The notes beneath the pieces were generated by a model. That model was not told where the DNA came from. It did not search any database and was given only the letters and a program-made list of their open reading frames with translations. Shown here piece by piece: positions 1-8,229 of a DNA stretch of 28,757 bases. Source of the stretch: an uncultured Eubacteriales bacterium (GTDB lineage: Bacteria; Bacillota; Clostridia; Oscillospirales; CAG-272); contig CATYXQ010000023.1 in the NCBI GenBank assembly GCA_958414825.1, positions 1 through 28,757 on the forward strand, in the 5' to 3' direction. How positions within the stretch are numbered: the stretch's first letter is position 1; each line of letters opens with the position of its first letter. The translations under genes were made by a program, and so were the position numbers.

Positions 1-754
1 TCAGTTTCAGAATAATCTCCTTGGCGCTCATCTTTTCCCCGTCGAGCGCGACCGGAGCGCCTTTGACAAAGTCAAGCGTCACATAGGTCGGCTGATCGGG
101 CGCCTGCAAAGGAGACACGCCCATTTCCAAAAAGCCCGGTTTTTCATACAGCGGCTCGTTGCCTGCGTCCTCAAGATCCAGTCCCTCATGCGAAAGATGC
201 CAAAGGTTCTTATCCTTGGAATAATTGGTCTCGCGGTTGATCTTCAGCGGTACATTGTGCGCCTCTGCATAATCAATCTCCTCATCGCGGGATTTTATCG
301 ACCATTCACGCCAGGGCGCAATGATCGGCATATCGGGCGCAAACGCTTTAATGGCCAGTTCAAAACGCACCTGGTCGTTGCCCTTGCCCGTGCAGCCGTG
401 GCAGATCGCGTCCGCCCCCTCCGCCTTGGCAATCTCTACAATGCGTTTGGCAATGATCGGACGCGCAAAGGATGTGCCGAGCATATACTCCTCATACTTC
501 GCGCCGGCTTTAACGGTGGGGATAATATAATCGTTGACGAATTCCTCCGTCAGATCTTCAACATACAATTTAGAAGCGCCGGTTTTTTTTGCCTTTTCCT
601 CCAGCCCCTCAAGCTCATCCGCCTGTCCCACATTGCCGGAAACAGCAATTACTTCACAGTTGTTGTAGTTTTCCTTGAGCCACGGAATAATAATAGAAGT
701 ATCCAACCCGCCCGAATACGCAAGGACGACTTTTTTGATTTTGCTTTTATCCAT
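1..754 (-). CDS. argG: Argininosuccinate synthase, N-terminal 251 residues (runs off the left edge)
   Basis: Joins citrulline and aspartate with ATP to form argininosuccinate, the penultimate step of arginine synthesis, in the cytoplasm. The reading frame is open from the ATG at 752-754 to base 1. It begins MDKSKIKKVVLAYSGGLDTS, which holds the family's ATP-pyrophosphatase P-loop (SGGLDTS). Further in it has the conserved CHGCTGKGNDQVRFE stretch and the TNYSKDKNLWHLS segment, both typical of ArgG. About 150 C-terminal residues are missing because the window ends. A GGAGG ribosome binding site lies at 763-767, 8 bases upstream of the start, which supports this start. The promoter and two ARG boxes directly upstream point to control by arginine through ArgR/AhrC. 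argH would be the expected next gene but lies outside the window. Family assignment is secure. Confidence 0.96.
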   Translation of the reverse strand, partial: MDKSKIKKVVLAYSGGLDTSIIIPWLKENYNNCEVIAVSGNVGQADELEGLEEKAKKTGASKLYVEDLTEEFVNDYIIPTVKAGAKYEEYMLGTSFARPIIAKRIVEIAKAEGADAICHGCTGKGNDQVRFELAIKAFAPDMPIIAPWREWSIKSRDEEIDYAEAHNVPLKINRETNYSKDKNLWHLSHEGLDLEDAGNEPLYEKPGFLEMGVSPLQAPDQPTYVTLDFVKGAPVALDGEKMSAKEIILKL

Positions 755-791
755 AATTCTTTCCTCCGGAGTCATTTTTTAGATTGGGAAT

Positions 792-820
792 ATTATAGCA
801 TTGTCTGAATATAAATTCAA
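792..820 (-). promoter_or_regulatory. Sigma-A promoter of argG with extended -10
   Basis: Read on the minus strand, TGCTATAAT forms an extended -10 (hexamer 792-797, TG at 799-800). A -35-like TTGAAT lies at 815-820, separated by exactly 17 bases. Transcription would start near 785 and leave a short leader with the GGAGG site at 763-767. The -35 and spacer overlap the promoter-proximal ARG box, so repressor binding should exclude polymerase. Confidence 0.75.
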
Positions 821-840
821 TAGTTTTGAATAAATATTCT
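806..840. promoter_or_regulatory. Pair of ARG boxes (ArgR/AhrC operators) upstream of argG
   Basis: Box 1 at 806-819 is TGAATATAAATTCA, a match to the core TGAAT-4xA/T-ATTCA. Box 2 at 827-840 is TGAATAAATATTCT, one base from that core. The starts are 21 bases apart, about two helical turns, so 18-bp boxes would be separated by 3 bp. That is the arrangement known for ArgR hexamer binding. Box 1 lies across the argG promoter. The rest of the 755-1066 gap is AT-rich and I see no gene in it. Confidence 0.85.
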
Positions 841-1023
841 TACATATTTTCAATTTTTGTTATTTATCACAAGGATTTTTATTTCAAAACTCAGTTTTTA
901 TATAAAGTTTTCAGACTTTTAGCTCTATCCTTCTTACACAGCGCAAAAAATGAATATATTCGTTATTTTTTCGTTAATTATTCAAAAAACAATTGAATTT
1001 ATTCCCGCACCGCCGATACGCAC

Positions 1024-1059
1024 AAAAGCCGACCGGAATAAAAATTCCGACCGGCTTTT
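1024..1059 (-). terminator. Terminator-like hairpin after the first SGNH/dockerin gene
   Basis: An inverted repeat starts 8 bases past the stop codon at 1067. Arms are 1024-1039 and 1044-1059, with a 2x2 internal mismatch and a four-A loop, flanked by A and T runs. It would end the minus-strand transcript before the argG promoter. The T-tract on the minus strand is short, so efficiency is uncertain. Confidence 0.7.
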
Positions 1060-1066
1060 CACCGAT

Positions 1067-3817
1067 TCACTGAATCAATTTTTTCAAAGAGCGCTGAACG
1101 TTCTGTATCCCCACCTCGGTAAACCCGTAATAATTTATACTCTTCGTCACATCAAATCTGTTCAACGCATAGTTCAGCAGCAAAAGACTGTCGGCCAGAT
1201 CGACTTTTCCGTCCCCGTTCAAATCTCCGGTCAGAATCCTTTCGGCCTGCACGCCCTCAGCTATGCGGATCTCGATGCATCCTGTATTTTGCCCCTCGTC
1301 GTAGCTGCCCGCCGCATATTTTCCGGCATATGCGTAATCCCGTATCTTTGCGCCCTGCGGCCACGCGCCGATTTCCGCCGTAATCGTCCCCGACAGATAG
1401 TTCATCCCGTTTATACCGTTGTACCCATGATTGGCAATACTCGCACCGCTTCCGATTTGAATTTCCATATCGCCGCTGTAAACGCCAAACGGTGAATTTT
1501 CCGCAAGACGAATATGACCGCCGGTAAAACTTCTCCACGCGCCGCCGTTGACGGTCAGCTTTACATCGCGCCCGCAGCTCGCCGTCTGCGCGCTGTCAAA
1601 GGTCGTCTGACTTTCATCCGCATAAAACAGCACGTCTCCCGCTATCAGATAAAATGTTCCCGCTGTTTTTACCGTCTCCGTAATCTCCGCGCTGTTATAG
1701 CAGAAAGCGAGATATGTCGCTTTATAAACGGTTTTAAGCGTCAGATTGTCAAATTTTACCGGAGAAAGACATTTTATCGTATCGCCGTTCACAACCAGAC
1801 TGGCGTCCGTTCCCTCCCCGACAAACGTGAGCTTTTCAAGGCCGAGCGGCGTGACAATCTTCGTCGGATACGTCACGGTGCCGACAATGTGAATTGTCGT
1901 TTCCGGCGCCGCCATCCCGAACGCCACCGTAAGGCTGGAAACGGGATCGTCCTCCGTACCCGCGCCGTTAAGCTTTCCGCGACTTGAAACATAAATATCG
2001 CGCATACCGAAATCCGGCACGGTATATACCCCTCCAAAAATCGCGTCATAAACCGCGCGCGCATAGATCACATAGCCGTCGTTGTCCGGGTGCAGTTTAT
2101 CACCGGCAAACAGCGTATCCTCAACTGCGTCCTCCAGCAACAACGCATACATATCCACATAGATATACTTTTCCGGCGCGGAGGCCGCCAGCGTCTCCAA
2201 AACCTGCTTCTGCACCGGACGGATCACCGATACGGCGCGAACATCCTGCTGTTTTTGCGAAGTCAGTCGGTAAATCGCGCTTGTGGCAAAAACCTTTTCG
2301 GTATCCGGCAGTGTGCCGAACGATTCCACAAACTCTTTGTACATCTGTCTGAAGCGTTCGGTCTGACCGGTAGTGCCGCCCGCAATCTGCGCGTCGTTTG
2401 TGCCAAGCGCAATCAATATGTAACGGCTGTCCGCTTCGTGATAAGCGACGGCATATGCCAGCGTCTGGTTGTACCATGCGCGGCCGTAATGCATAACCGT
2501 TGAACTGCCAACGCCGTAATTGGCGACAATCAGTTCGCGCCCCTCCTGCTCCGCCATTTCAAGCACACGTGCAGGATACGCCGTGCGCAGCGCGTCGGTC
2601 GAACCAGTTCCCTGAGTAATGCTGTCCCCGATAAAAGAAATGCGCAGCGGTTCTTCATAGTTTTGCGTCCGTCCGTTGACCATGTCGAAGCGCCGAACAA
2701 CAAGTCCCGCCGACGTAGGATAGTTCAGTACCGCGCGCGTTTCGGTTCCCGCATAGGCTTTCACCTGTGTAGCATCTATCACCGTTCCTTTTGCAAACGT
2801 CGCGCCTTTTTCAATCGTCAGATTGAAATTGCCGCGCAAAAGCTGCGTATACCCCGTGGAAGTCTGAAACGCGCTGATTTCTCCGCCTTTAAACGCGCCG
2901 CCGTCAATATGTACGGTAATGTTTCCGTCCAGCGCATAAAACCGGCGATCCGAAGCCGCATAGGCAGAACAGATACTCGCGTATGCATGAATTTCCCCGG
3001 TACGCCCCTGCACATATACAGGCACGTTGAATACCCCGCCGTGAATCGTCAGGTTCGCGTCGTCCGCCAAAAAGGACATACCGGATATACTGAATGCATT
3101 TTCACATTTATTATTGCTGGCTACGTCATAAGAAACATTCTTGCCGAACGTGCCGCCGTACACCGTCACCGAAAGAGGCGCGGCAATCGAACCCACCAAA
3201 TCCTGATTGCCGCTTCTGCGATTGCCGCCGCAGAATGAGCGAAAATTCCCCGCATGTACGATAATTTCATAGGGCAGTTCGGTAATAAAAGATCGGTTTA
3301 GCGCAGCATTCGCCTGTACTTCCCCCATCTTTCCGGCGGAGCAGTCCATGCCGCCGAAGAAATCCAATACGCCATAAGTTGAAAAATGCTCTCCGAAAAT
3401 GACGCTGTTGAATCCGCCGAAGATAGCCGAGCCGTTCACCGACGAAACCGAAACCGGAAGATCCAGCGTAATCACATTGGCGTTTGTATTTTTGGCAAAG
3501 ATCAAATTCGCGGCAAGCGTCAGCTTTCCCTCATCCTGAGCCACCCATAAAAGATCCCCGGACTGTTCGGGGATCGTCAAAGCAGACGAAACCGACACAT
3601 TTCCGCAAAATACGATCGTACCGCCTTCTCCGCCGAGCAGAGAAAGCGCTTTTTCAAGCGTTCCGACCGGACTGGCGGCACTGTTTCCAGAACCGTCTGC
3701 GCCGCCGCTGACATAAACTGTTTTCATAGCTTTTCCCTCCGCTGCCATAAGGCCGATTGCGGCAAGCGCCCCTGTAAGCAGGCAAATGAAAAAAAGGCCA
3801 ATCCATTTTTTATTCAT
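1067..3817 (-). CDS. Secreted beta-helix / SGNH-GDSL esterase / beta-helix / dockerin protein (copy 1)
   Basis: A secreted 916-residue protein, probably an esterase acting on acylated glycans (inferred). Residues 1-30 form a signal peptide. Residues 32-385 are glycine-rich and repetitive (GGxF, DLTI-like turns), suggesting a right-handed beta-helix. Residues 391-595 are an SGNH hydrolase: GDSITQG 397-403 with nucleophile Ser399, Gly435, GTND 472-475 with Asn474, and DKLHP with Asp573 and His576. All catalytic positions are present. A second beta-helix-like module (606-855) restarts with the same IYVS...G pattern as residue 33. Residues 864-916 form a dockerin: the first loop (D865, N867, D869, D876) is canonical, the second is degenerate. 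The ATG at 3815-3817 follows GGAGG by 7 bases. A paralogue of equal architecture lies directly upstream. The substrate cannot be told from sequence. Confidence 0.88.
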   Translation of the reverse strand: MNKKWIGLFFICLLTGALAAIGLMAAEGKAMKTVYVSGGADGSGNSAASPVGTLEKALSLLGGEGGTIVFCGNVSVSSALTIPEQSGDLLWVAQDEGKLTLAANLIFAKNTNANVITLDLPVSVSSVNGSAIFGGFNSVIFGEHFSTYGVLDFFGGMDCSAGKMGEVQANAALNRSFITELPYEIIVHAGNFRSFCGGNRRSGNQDLVGSIAAPLSVTVYGGTFGKNVSYDVASNNKCENAFSISGMSFLADDANLTIHGGVFNVPVYVQGRTGEIHAYASICSAYAASDRRFYALDGNITVHIDGGAFKGGEISAFQTSTGYTQLLRGNFNLTIEKGATFAKGTVIDATQVKAYAGTETRAVLNYPTSAGLVVRRFDMVNGRTQNYEEPLRISFIGDSITQGTGSTDALRTAYPARVLEMAEQEGRELIVANYGVGSSTVMHYGRAWYNQTLAYAVAYHEADSRYILIALGTNDAQIAGGTTGQTERFRQMYKEFVESFGTLPDTEKVFATSAIYRLTSQKQQDVRAVSVIRPVQKQVLETLAASAPEKYIYVDMYALLLEDAVEDTLFAGDKLHPDNDGYVIYARAVYDAIFGGVYTVPDFGMRDIYVSSRGKLNGAGTEDDPVSSLTVAFGMAAPETTIHIVGTVTYPTKIVTPLGLEKLTFVGEGTDASLVVNGDTIKCLSPVKFDNLTLKTVYKATYLAFCYNSAEITETVKTAGTFYLIAGDVLFYADESQTTFDSAQTASCGRDVKLTVNGGAWRSFTGGHIRLAENSPFGVYSGDMEIQIGSGASIANHGYNGINGMNYLSGTITAEIGAWPQGAKIRDYAYAGKYAAGSYDEGQNTGCIEIRIAEGVQAERILTGDLNGDGKVDLADSLLLLNYALNRFDVTKSINYYGFTEVGIQNVQRSLKKLIQ

Positions 3818-3841
3818 ACAACAACCTCCGTTCTTGATAAA

Positions 3842-3870
3842 ATTATAATATTATTTCATATATATTGCAA
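3842..3870 (-). promoter_or_regulatory. Sigma-A promoter of copy 1
   Basis: On the minus strand TTGCAA (3865-3870), a 17-base spacer and TATAAT (3842-3847) lie shortly upstream of the GGAGG site and ATG. The gene therefore appears to have its own promoter rather than depend on read-through from the upstream paralogue. The remainder of 3818-4094 holds this promoter, the terminator at 4035-4064 and no other gene. Confidence 0.75.
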
Positions 3871-4034
3871 CGTTTTTTGGCAATTCTATCAAAAACATGC
3901 ACACGGTCTTTTATTTTTTATACAAATTTACCCTTATACATACACGAGAATTTCAATCTGTAGAAAAAATATTGTTTTTGTACAATATATTCCGCATTGT
4001 CAAAGACGCCGGAAGTATCGGTTTTTCGGAGGCA

Positions 4035-4064
4035 AAAGAAAGCCGCACGGCATACGCCGTGCGG
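4035..4064 (-). terminator. Rho-independent terminator of copy 2
   Basis: A perfect 9-bp stem (CCGCACGGC at 4043-4051, GCCGTGCGG at 4056-4064) with a 4-base loop is followed on the minus strand by a T-rich tract (4035-4042). It sits 30 bases past the stop codon of the gene ending at 4095. Confidence 0.85.
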
Positions 4065-4094
4065 TCTAAGCAAATCTTCAAAGCAACATATTCT

Positions 4095-6836
4095 TTACGA
4101 AGCCAGCAAACGCAGCGCTCGCTGCACATGTATAAAATTCACTTTGTTCAGGCCATAGAAGTTAGCCGACTTGCTGACATCAAATCCGTCCAGAACATAG
4201 CGAAGCAGCAAAAGCGCGTCGGTCATATCAACCGTATGATCGCCGTTAAAATCTCCGGTAACCGCATGTTCGACCTTGATCCCCTCCTCAATATTCACAA
4301 ACACCGCGCCGGTATTGCGTCCGTTGTCAAACTCAACACCGGACAGCGTTCCCGCCTTGGCATGATCGCGAACGGGAACAGATCCCCACGCGCCGATATG
4401 GGCGGTAATCGTACCGGTCAGGTAATTCATGCCGCAAATTCCGGAGTATTCCGAAGATGTAACCGCCGTGCTGCCGCCGATATTCAGCGTCATATTGCCG
4501 CTGTAGACGCCGAACGGCGCTTGAGAAGCGCATCGCCGGTTGCCGCCGCTGATATACCGGAAGGTTCCGCTTTCAAGCGTGATTGCGCAATCCTCTTTGC
4601 AGGACACGCCCTCCGCCGTATCATACAGCCCGGAAGAAGCGGGATTGGTTCGTGCAATATCGGCAAATACATTATGGCCGGCAAAAACATCCCAGACGCC
4701 TGCCGTCTTTACCGTATCGGTTATCTCAATATTATGGAAACATCCGTAAATTGAAGTAGCGGACGCGGTAGAGTCAAGCGTAAGATTATCAAACTTCACA
4801 TCGCAGCCAAGTTTCAGGCTGTCGCCCGAAATGCTGAGCACCGCGTTTTCCCCTTCACCGACAAATGTAATTTTGTCCGCGCCGCAAGGCACATAGAAAT
4901 TACCGGAATAAGCAACCTTGCCGACAATATGAATGACAGTTTCAGGCGCAGCCTTTGCCAGCGCTATCGTCAGACTGGACGTCGGATTTTTCTCCGTTCC
5001 ATCGCCGCTTAGTTTGCCGTCGGCCGAAACATAAATATCCGTCATTTCAAATTTTTCATTTTCCGTTACGCCGTCAAACAGCGCATCATACACGACCTGT
5101 CCCATATGCGCATACCCCGATACGCTCGGGTGCAGATATTCAGTCGAAAAAAGCGTACCGTCAAACAGATAGGGGAGGGTCAGCGCATAGAAATCCAGAA
5201 ATACATATTTGCCGGGCTCCGCCGCGTTCAACTCTTTTGCAATCCGCTCCTGCAGCGGTCGAATCACCGAAACGGCGCGTATATCCGCAGGCGCATTGCT
5301 GGTTTTTCGATACAACGCGCTGGTCACATACACGCGCTTTGTATCGGGTAGCCTGCCCATCTCCTCGATAAACGCTTTATAATCCGTATAGAATTTTTCA
5401 AGCGCTCCCCTTGTGCCGCCCGCAACACTGGCGTCATTGGTTCCAAGCGCAAAAACAACGATATCCGCGTCCGTTTCATACAGCGCTAAAGGATAAGCGA
5501 GCATATCGGGATAGTACCGGGTAGTCGTCGGCAGAATGCCGGAGGCAGAAACGCCGTAATTGGCCACCAAAACCTCTTTGCCCGCTTTCTCGCAAATCTG
5601 CAGAAACTGCGCGGGATAAGACTGCGTCAGGCGGTCGGACGGATACCCCTCTGTAATGCTGTCGCCGATAAACACGACACGCATAGGCTCCTCATAGCTT
5701 TTTGCAATGCCGTTTACGAGATCAAAGCGTTTAATTTTGAGCTTTGATGACGCGGGATACGTAATCGCAGCGCGCGCGTCCGAACCCTCGCGGGCTTTCA
5801 CTTGCGTTGCGTCCACCACAGTACCCGCCGCAAAAGACGCGTCCGCCCCGATTGTGACGTCAAAATTCCCGCGCATGACCTGCGTATAAGCGGCACAGGT
5901 ATAATACGCGCTGATTTCTTTGCCATTAAAATTCCCGCCTGTGATTTCAAGCGTAATATCTCCGTCCAACGCATAATATTTTTCATCGGAGGCTGTAACG
6001 GCAGACGCCTGTGATCCGCCCGCCGGAATGACGCCGGTGCGTCCCTGTATATAGATCGGCGTATGAAACGTGCCGCCCGTAATCGTCAAACGCGCGTCCG
6101 AAGCAAGCAGCGACATGCCCGACACACTGAACGGCTCAAAACTTTTGTTGCCGGTTTCCGTATTATACGTACCGATTTTTCCGAAAACACCGTCATGAAT
6201 CGCAACAGAAACCGGCGCCGCAATAGAACCGATAGGCTGGGTACCGCTTGTACGCAGACTGCCAGCAGTAAACCGGTTGAATACGCCGTTGTATACCGTA
6301 ACAGAATAAGGAAGCTCGGTTATACAGTCCGCATTGCCCGAAATCTCTCCGCAATGCACCCCTCCGTAAAACGAAAACACGCCGCCTTTAGAGGTCACAG
6401 TAAAATTTTTTCCGAACACAAGACTGTTAAAGCCGCCGAACATATAGCATTCATAACTGGCTGTAACCTCAAGCGGCAAATCCAGCGTAATCACATTGTC
6501 GTTTCGGTTTTTTTCAAACTGCAGCCGATTGGAGAGATTGAGCACACCGCCATTTTCCGCGCTAATCGTCAAATCGCCGCTTTGCTCGGGGAGCGTCGTT
6601 TTCGTGCCGATGGATAACGGTCCGCAAACCACGATATGGCCGCCCTTTCCGCCAAGCGCATTTACTGCGGCCGCCAGACTGCCGAGCGGCTGATCCGCCG
6701 CCGAACCGTTTCCGGTTCCGTTATTTTTGACATATACGGTTTGCTCGGTTTCCGCCGCAAAAACAAATCCGTACAGTGAACCCATCAAAAAAGCAAGCGT
6801 AACGACCGTGAAAAACGCTGCGATTTTCTTGTTCAT
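4095..6836 (-). CDS. Secreted beta-helix / SGNH-GDSL esterase / beta-helix / dockerin protein (copy 2)
   Basis: A paralogue of the downstream gene with the same domain order. I chose the ATG at 6834-6836 (MNKK), giving 913 residues; an in-frame ATG three codons upstream sits only 1-2 bases from the GAGAGGA site and is unlikely. Residues 1-28 are a signal peptide. Beta-helix-like repeats span about 33-375. The SGNH domain has GDSITEG (Ser393), Gly428, GTND 465-468 (Asn467) and EYLHP with His569; here Glu566 stands where copy 1 has the usual Asp of DxxH. A second beta-helix-like module covers about 600-850. The dockerin has one good loop (D862, N864, D866, D873) and a degenerate second repeat (about 889-913). 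It probably acts outside the cell on acetylated or otherwise acylated polysaccharide, an inference from the family only. Confidence 0.88.
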   Translation of the reverse strand: MNKKIAAFFTVVTLAFLMGSLYGFVFAAETEQTVYVKNNGTGNGSAADQPLGSLAAAVNALGGKGGHIVVCGPLSIGTKTTLPEQSGDLTISAENGGVLNLSNRLQFEKNRNDNVITLDLPLEVTASYECYMFGGFNSLVFGKNFTVTSKGGVFSFYGGVHCGEISGNADCITELPYSVTVYNGVFNRFTAGSLRTSGTQPIGSIAAPVSVAIHDGVFGKIGTYNTETGNKSFEPFSVSGMSLLASDARLTITGGTFHTPIYIQGRTGVIPAGGSQASAVTASDEKYYALDGDITLEITGGNFNGKEISAYYTCAAYTQVMRGNFDVTIGADASFAAGTVVDATQVKAREGSDARAAITYPASSKLKIKRFDLVNGIAKSYEEPMRVVFIGDSITEGYPSDRLTQSYPAQFLQICEKAGKEVLVANYGVSASGILPTTTRYYPDMLAYPLALYETDADIVVFALGTNDASVAGGTRGALEKFYTDYKAFIEEMGRLPDTKRVYVTSALYRKTSNAPADIRAVSVIRPLQERIAKELNAAEPGKYVFLDFYALTLPYLFDGTLFSTEYLHPSVSGYAHMGQVVYDALFDGVTENEKFEMTDIYVSADGKLSGDGTEKNPTSSLTIALAKAAPETVIHIVGKVAYSGNFYVPCGADKITFVGEGENAVLSISGDSLKLGCDVKFDNLTLDSTASATSIYGCFHNIEITDTVKTAGVWDVFAGHNVFADIARTNPASSGLYDTAEGVSCKEDCAITLESGTFRYISGGNRRCASQAPFGVYSGNMTLNIGGSTAVTSSEYSGICGMNYLTGTITAHIGAWGSVPVRDHAKAGTLSGVEFDNGRNTGAVFVNIEEGIKVEHAVTGDFNGDHTVDMTDALLLLRYVLDGFDVSKSANFYGLNKVNFIHVQRALRLLAS

Positions 6837-6871
6837 TTTACACATTTCCTCTCATGAAATTTGTATCTATT

Positions 6872-6900
6872 ATTATAAATCCGTCAGTTCAGAACTACAA
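6872..6900 (-). promoter_or_regulatory. Probable promoter of copy 2
   Basis: On the minus strand TTGTAG (6895-6900), a 17-base spacer and TATAAT (6872-6877) precede the start at 6836. The -35 is weaker than those of other promoters here. It is back to back with the coaE promoter, forming a divergent control region. Confidence 0.55.
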
Positions 6901-6974
6901 TACAAAAAGCAGCGGATTTTTTTATCCGTTTTTATATTCATTTTCGGATTGCAAAAATTTAACGCCGTAAATTC

Positions 6975-7003
6975 TTGCAAAATTTACCGTATTCCTGTAT
7001 AAT
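6975..7003 (+). promoter_or_regulatory. Sigma-A promoter of the coaE operon
   Basis: TTGCAA (6975-6980), a 17-base spacer and TATAAT (6998-7003) lie about 27 bases upstream of the AAGGAGG site at 7031-7037. It likely drives the tightly packed genes from coaE to the Sua5-type gene and perhaps beyond. Confidence 0.8.
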
Positions 7004-7045
7004 AATAGAATTAGGAAGAAATTCTTTTTAAAGGAGGCGGTGCGT

Positions 7046-7654
7046 TTGAAAATCATCGGCGTCACAGGTCCGAGCGGCAGCGGCAAAGGCACGCTCTGCA
7101 AAGCGCTGGAAAAACTCGGTTACCGTCACATTGACACCGACGCGCTCTATCACCGGCTGCTTGTAACGTGCAGGGAAATGCAGCAGGAACTCATACAAAA
7201 TTTCGGAAACGAGATTTTGCAGGATGGCTGCATCAGCCGCGATATGCTGCGCCCGTTGGTACTCGGCCGCGGAAACGAAAAAAATCTTGCGCTTCTCAAT
7301 CAAATCACCCACAAATATGTCTGCCGCGCCTGTATCGGTATCATAAACGAAGAAAAGGAGAAAGCTACAAAGGGCGTTGCAATCGACGCGCCGCTGCTCT
7401 TTGAAGCGCGCCTGAACAAAATCTGCGACACAGTCGTCTGCGTCCTCTGCGACGCCGAACGCCGAATCGCCCGGATCATGGCGCGCGACAGTGTCAGCGA
7501 AACATCCGCCCGCACACGAATCGCCGCGCAAAAGGACGCCAAATTCTACTGCCGGTACTGCGACGCCGTATTCTGGAACGACGGCGCGCCCGATGCAGCC
7601 GACGCTTTTGCCAAAGACATTGACCGTGCGCTCTTTACAGGAGGGACAACATGA
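7046..7654 (+). CDS. coaE: Dephospho-CoA kinase
   Basis: Phosphorylates the 3'-hydroxyl of dephospho-CoA with ATP, the last step of coenzyme A synthesis, in the cytoplasm. The 202-residue protein begins with a P-loop (GPSGSGKGT, residues 8-16), followed by IDTDALYH (29-36) in the substrate region and AIDAPLLFEARL (112-123), the CoaE hallmark 'D-PLLFE'. RIMARD (143-148) and a later RIAAQK match the lid and C-terminal motifs. Length is normal. I place the start at the TTG at 7046: AAGGAGG is 8 bases upstream, whereas a GTG at 7040 would be only 2 bases from it. The stop overlaps the next start as ATGA. The P-loop ends GKG rather than the common GKS/T but is followed by Thr16, so some other nucleoside kinase function is not fully excluded. 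Confidence 0.85.
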   Translation: MKIIGVTGPSGSGKGTLCKALEKLGYRHIDTDALYHRLLVTCREMQQELIQNFGNEILQDGCISRDMLRPLVLGRGNEKNLALLNQITHKYVCRACIGIINEEKEKATKGVAIDAPLLFEARLNKICDTVVCVLCDAERRIARIMARDSVSETSARTRIAAQKDAKFYCRYCDAVFWNDGAPDAADAFAKDIDRALFTGGTT

Positions 7655-8229
7655 ACAAAGCGCTCAAATCCACCCTGATTATTATAGTTATCGCAATACT
7701 GTCCCTGCTGATCGGCTTTACCGTACAGCTTTTTTCCGACAAGCTCGACCGTGCCGGCCACCCGCTAAAATACACCGAATATGTGGAACGTTATGCAGAG
7801 CAATACAAAGTGCCGCCGGTGATCTGCTACGCCGTCATCAAGACGGAGAGCGGGTTCGACAGTTCTGCAAAATCCGCCGCCGGCGCCATCGGACTGATGC
7901 AGCTTATGCCCGAAACTTTCGAGTATCTTTGCAGTCTGTCCGGGGATGAATATGAAACCGGAATGCTCTACGATCCGGAAACCAATATCCGTTTCGGCGT
8001 TTATTACCTTTCCCGCCTGTACGAACGGTTCGGCGTATGGGATACCGTATTTGCCGCCTATAACTGCGGTCCGACGCGCGTCGATACCTGGATACAGGAG
8101 GGCAAAGCAGACGAGGGCGGCAGACTGACCGAGATTCCGATTGAAGAAACAAAAAATTATGTCCGGCGCGTCAACGCCGCCATAGAAAAATATGAAAATT
8201 TATATTTTAACGGAGATGTGAACGAATGA
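7651..8229 (+). CDS. Membrane-anchored lytic transglycosylase (SLT domain, GH23)
   Basis: Cleaves the glycan strand of peptidoglycan between MurNAc and GlcNAc, forming 1,6-anhydro ends, on the outer face of the membrane. One N-terminal hydrophobic segment (residues 8-28) serves as anchor or uncleaved signal. The SLT fold follows: catalytic Glu66 in KTESGFD, GLMQLMP (81-87), AAYNCGP (135-141) and ETKNYVRRV (166-174), all standard for Slt70-type domains. At 192 residues it is a minimal single-domain enzyme. The ATG at 7651 has GGAGG at 7640-7644 and overlaps the coaE stop by ATGA; its own stop overlaps the next start in the same way, implying translational coupling. Confidence 0.92.
   Translation: MNKALKSTLIIIVIAILSLLIGFTVQLFSDKLDRAGHPLKYTEYVERYAEQYKVPPVICYAVIKTESGFDSSAKSAAGAIGLMQLMPETFEYLCSLSGDEYETGMLYDPETNIRFGVYYLSRLYERFGVWDTVFAAYNCGPTRVDTWIQEGKADEGGRLTEIPIEETKNYVRRVNAAIEKYENLYFNGDVNE

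Noticed and set aside
951..1004. Two further ARG-box-like palindromes, TGAATATATTC (951-961) and TGAATTTATTC (994-1004).
   Set aside because: The half sites are only one or two bases apart instead of four, and they lie over 130 bases from the argG promoter; AT-rich chance matches are likely.
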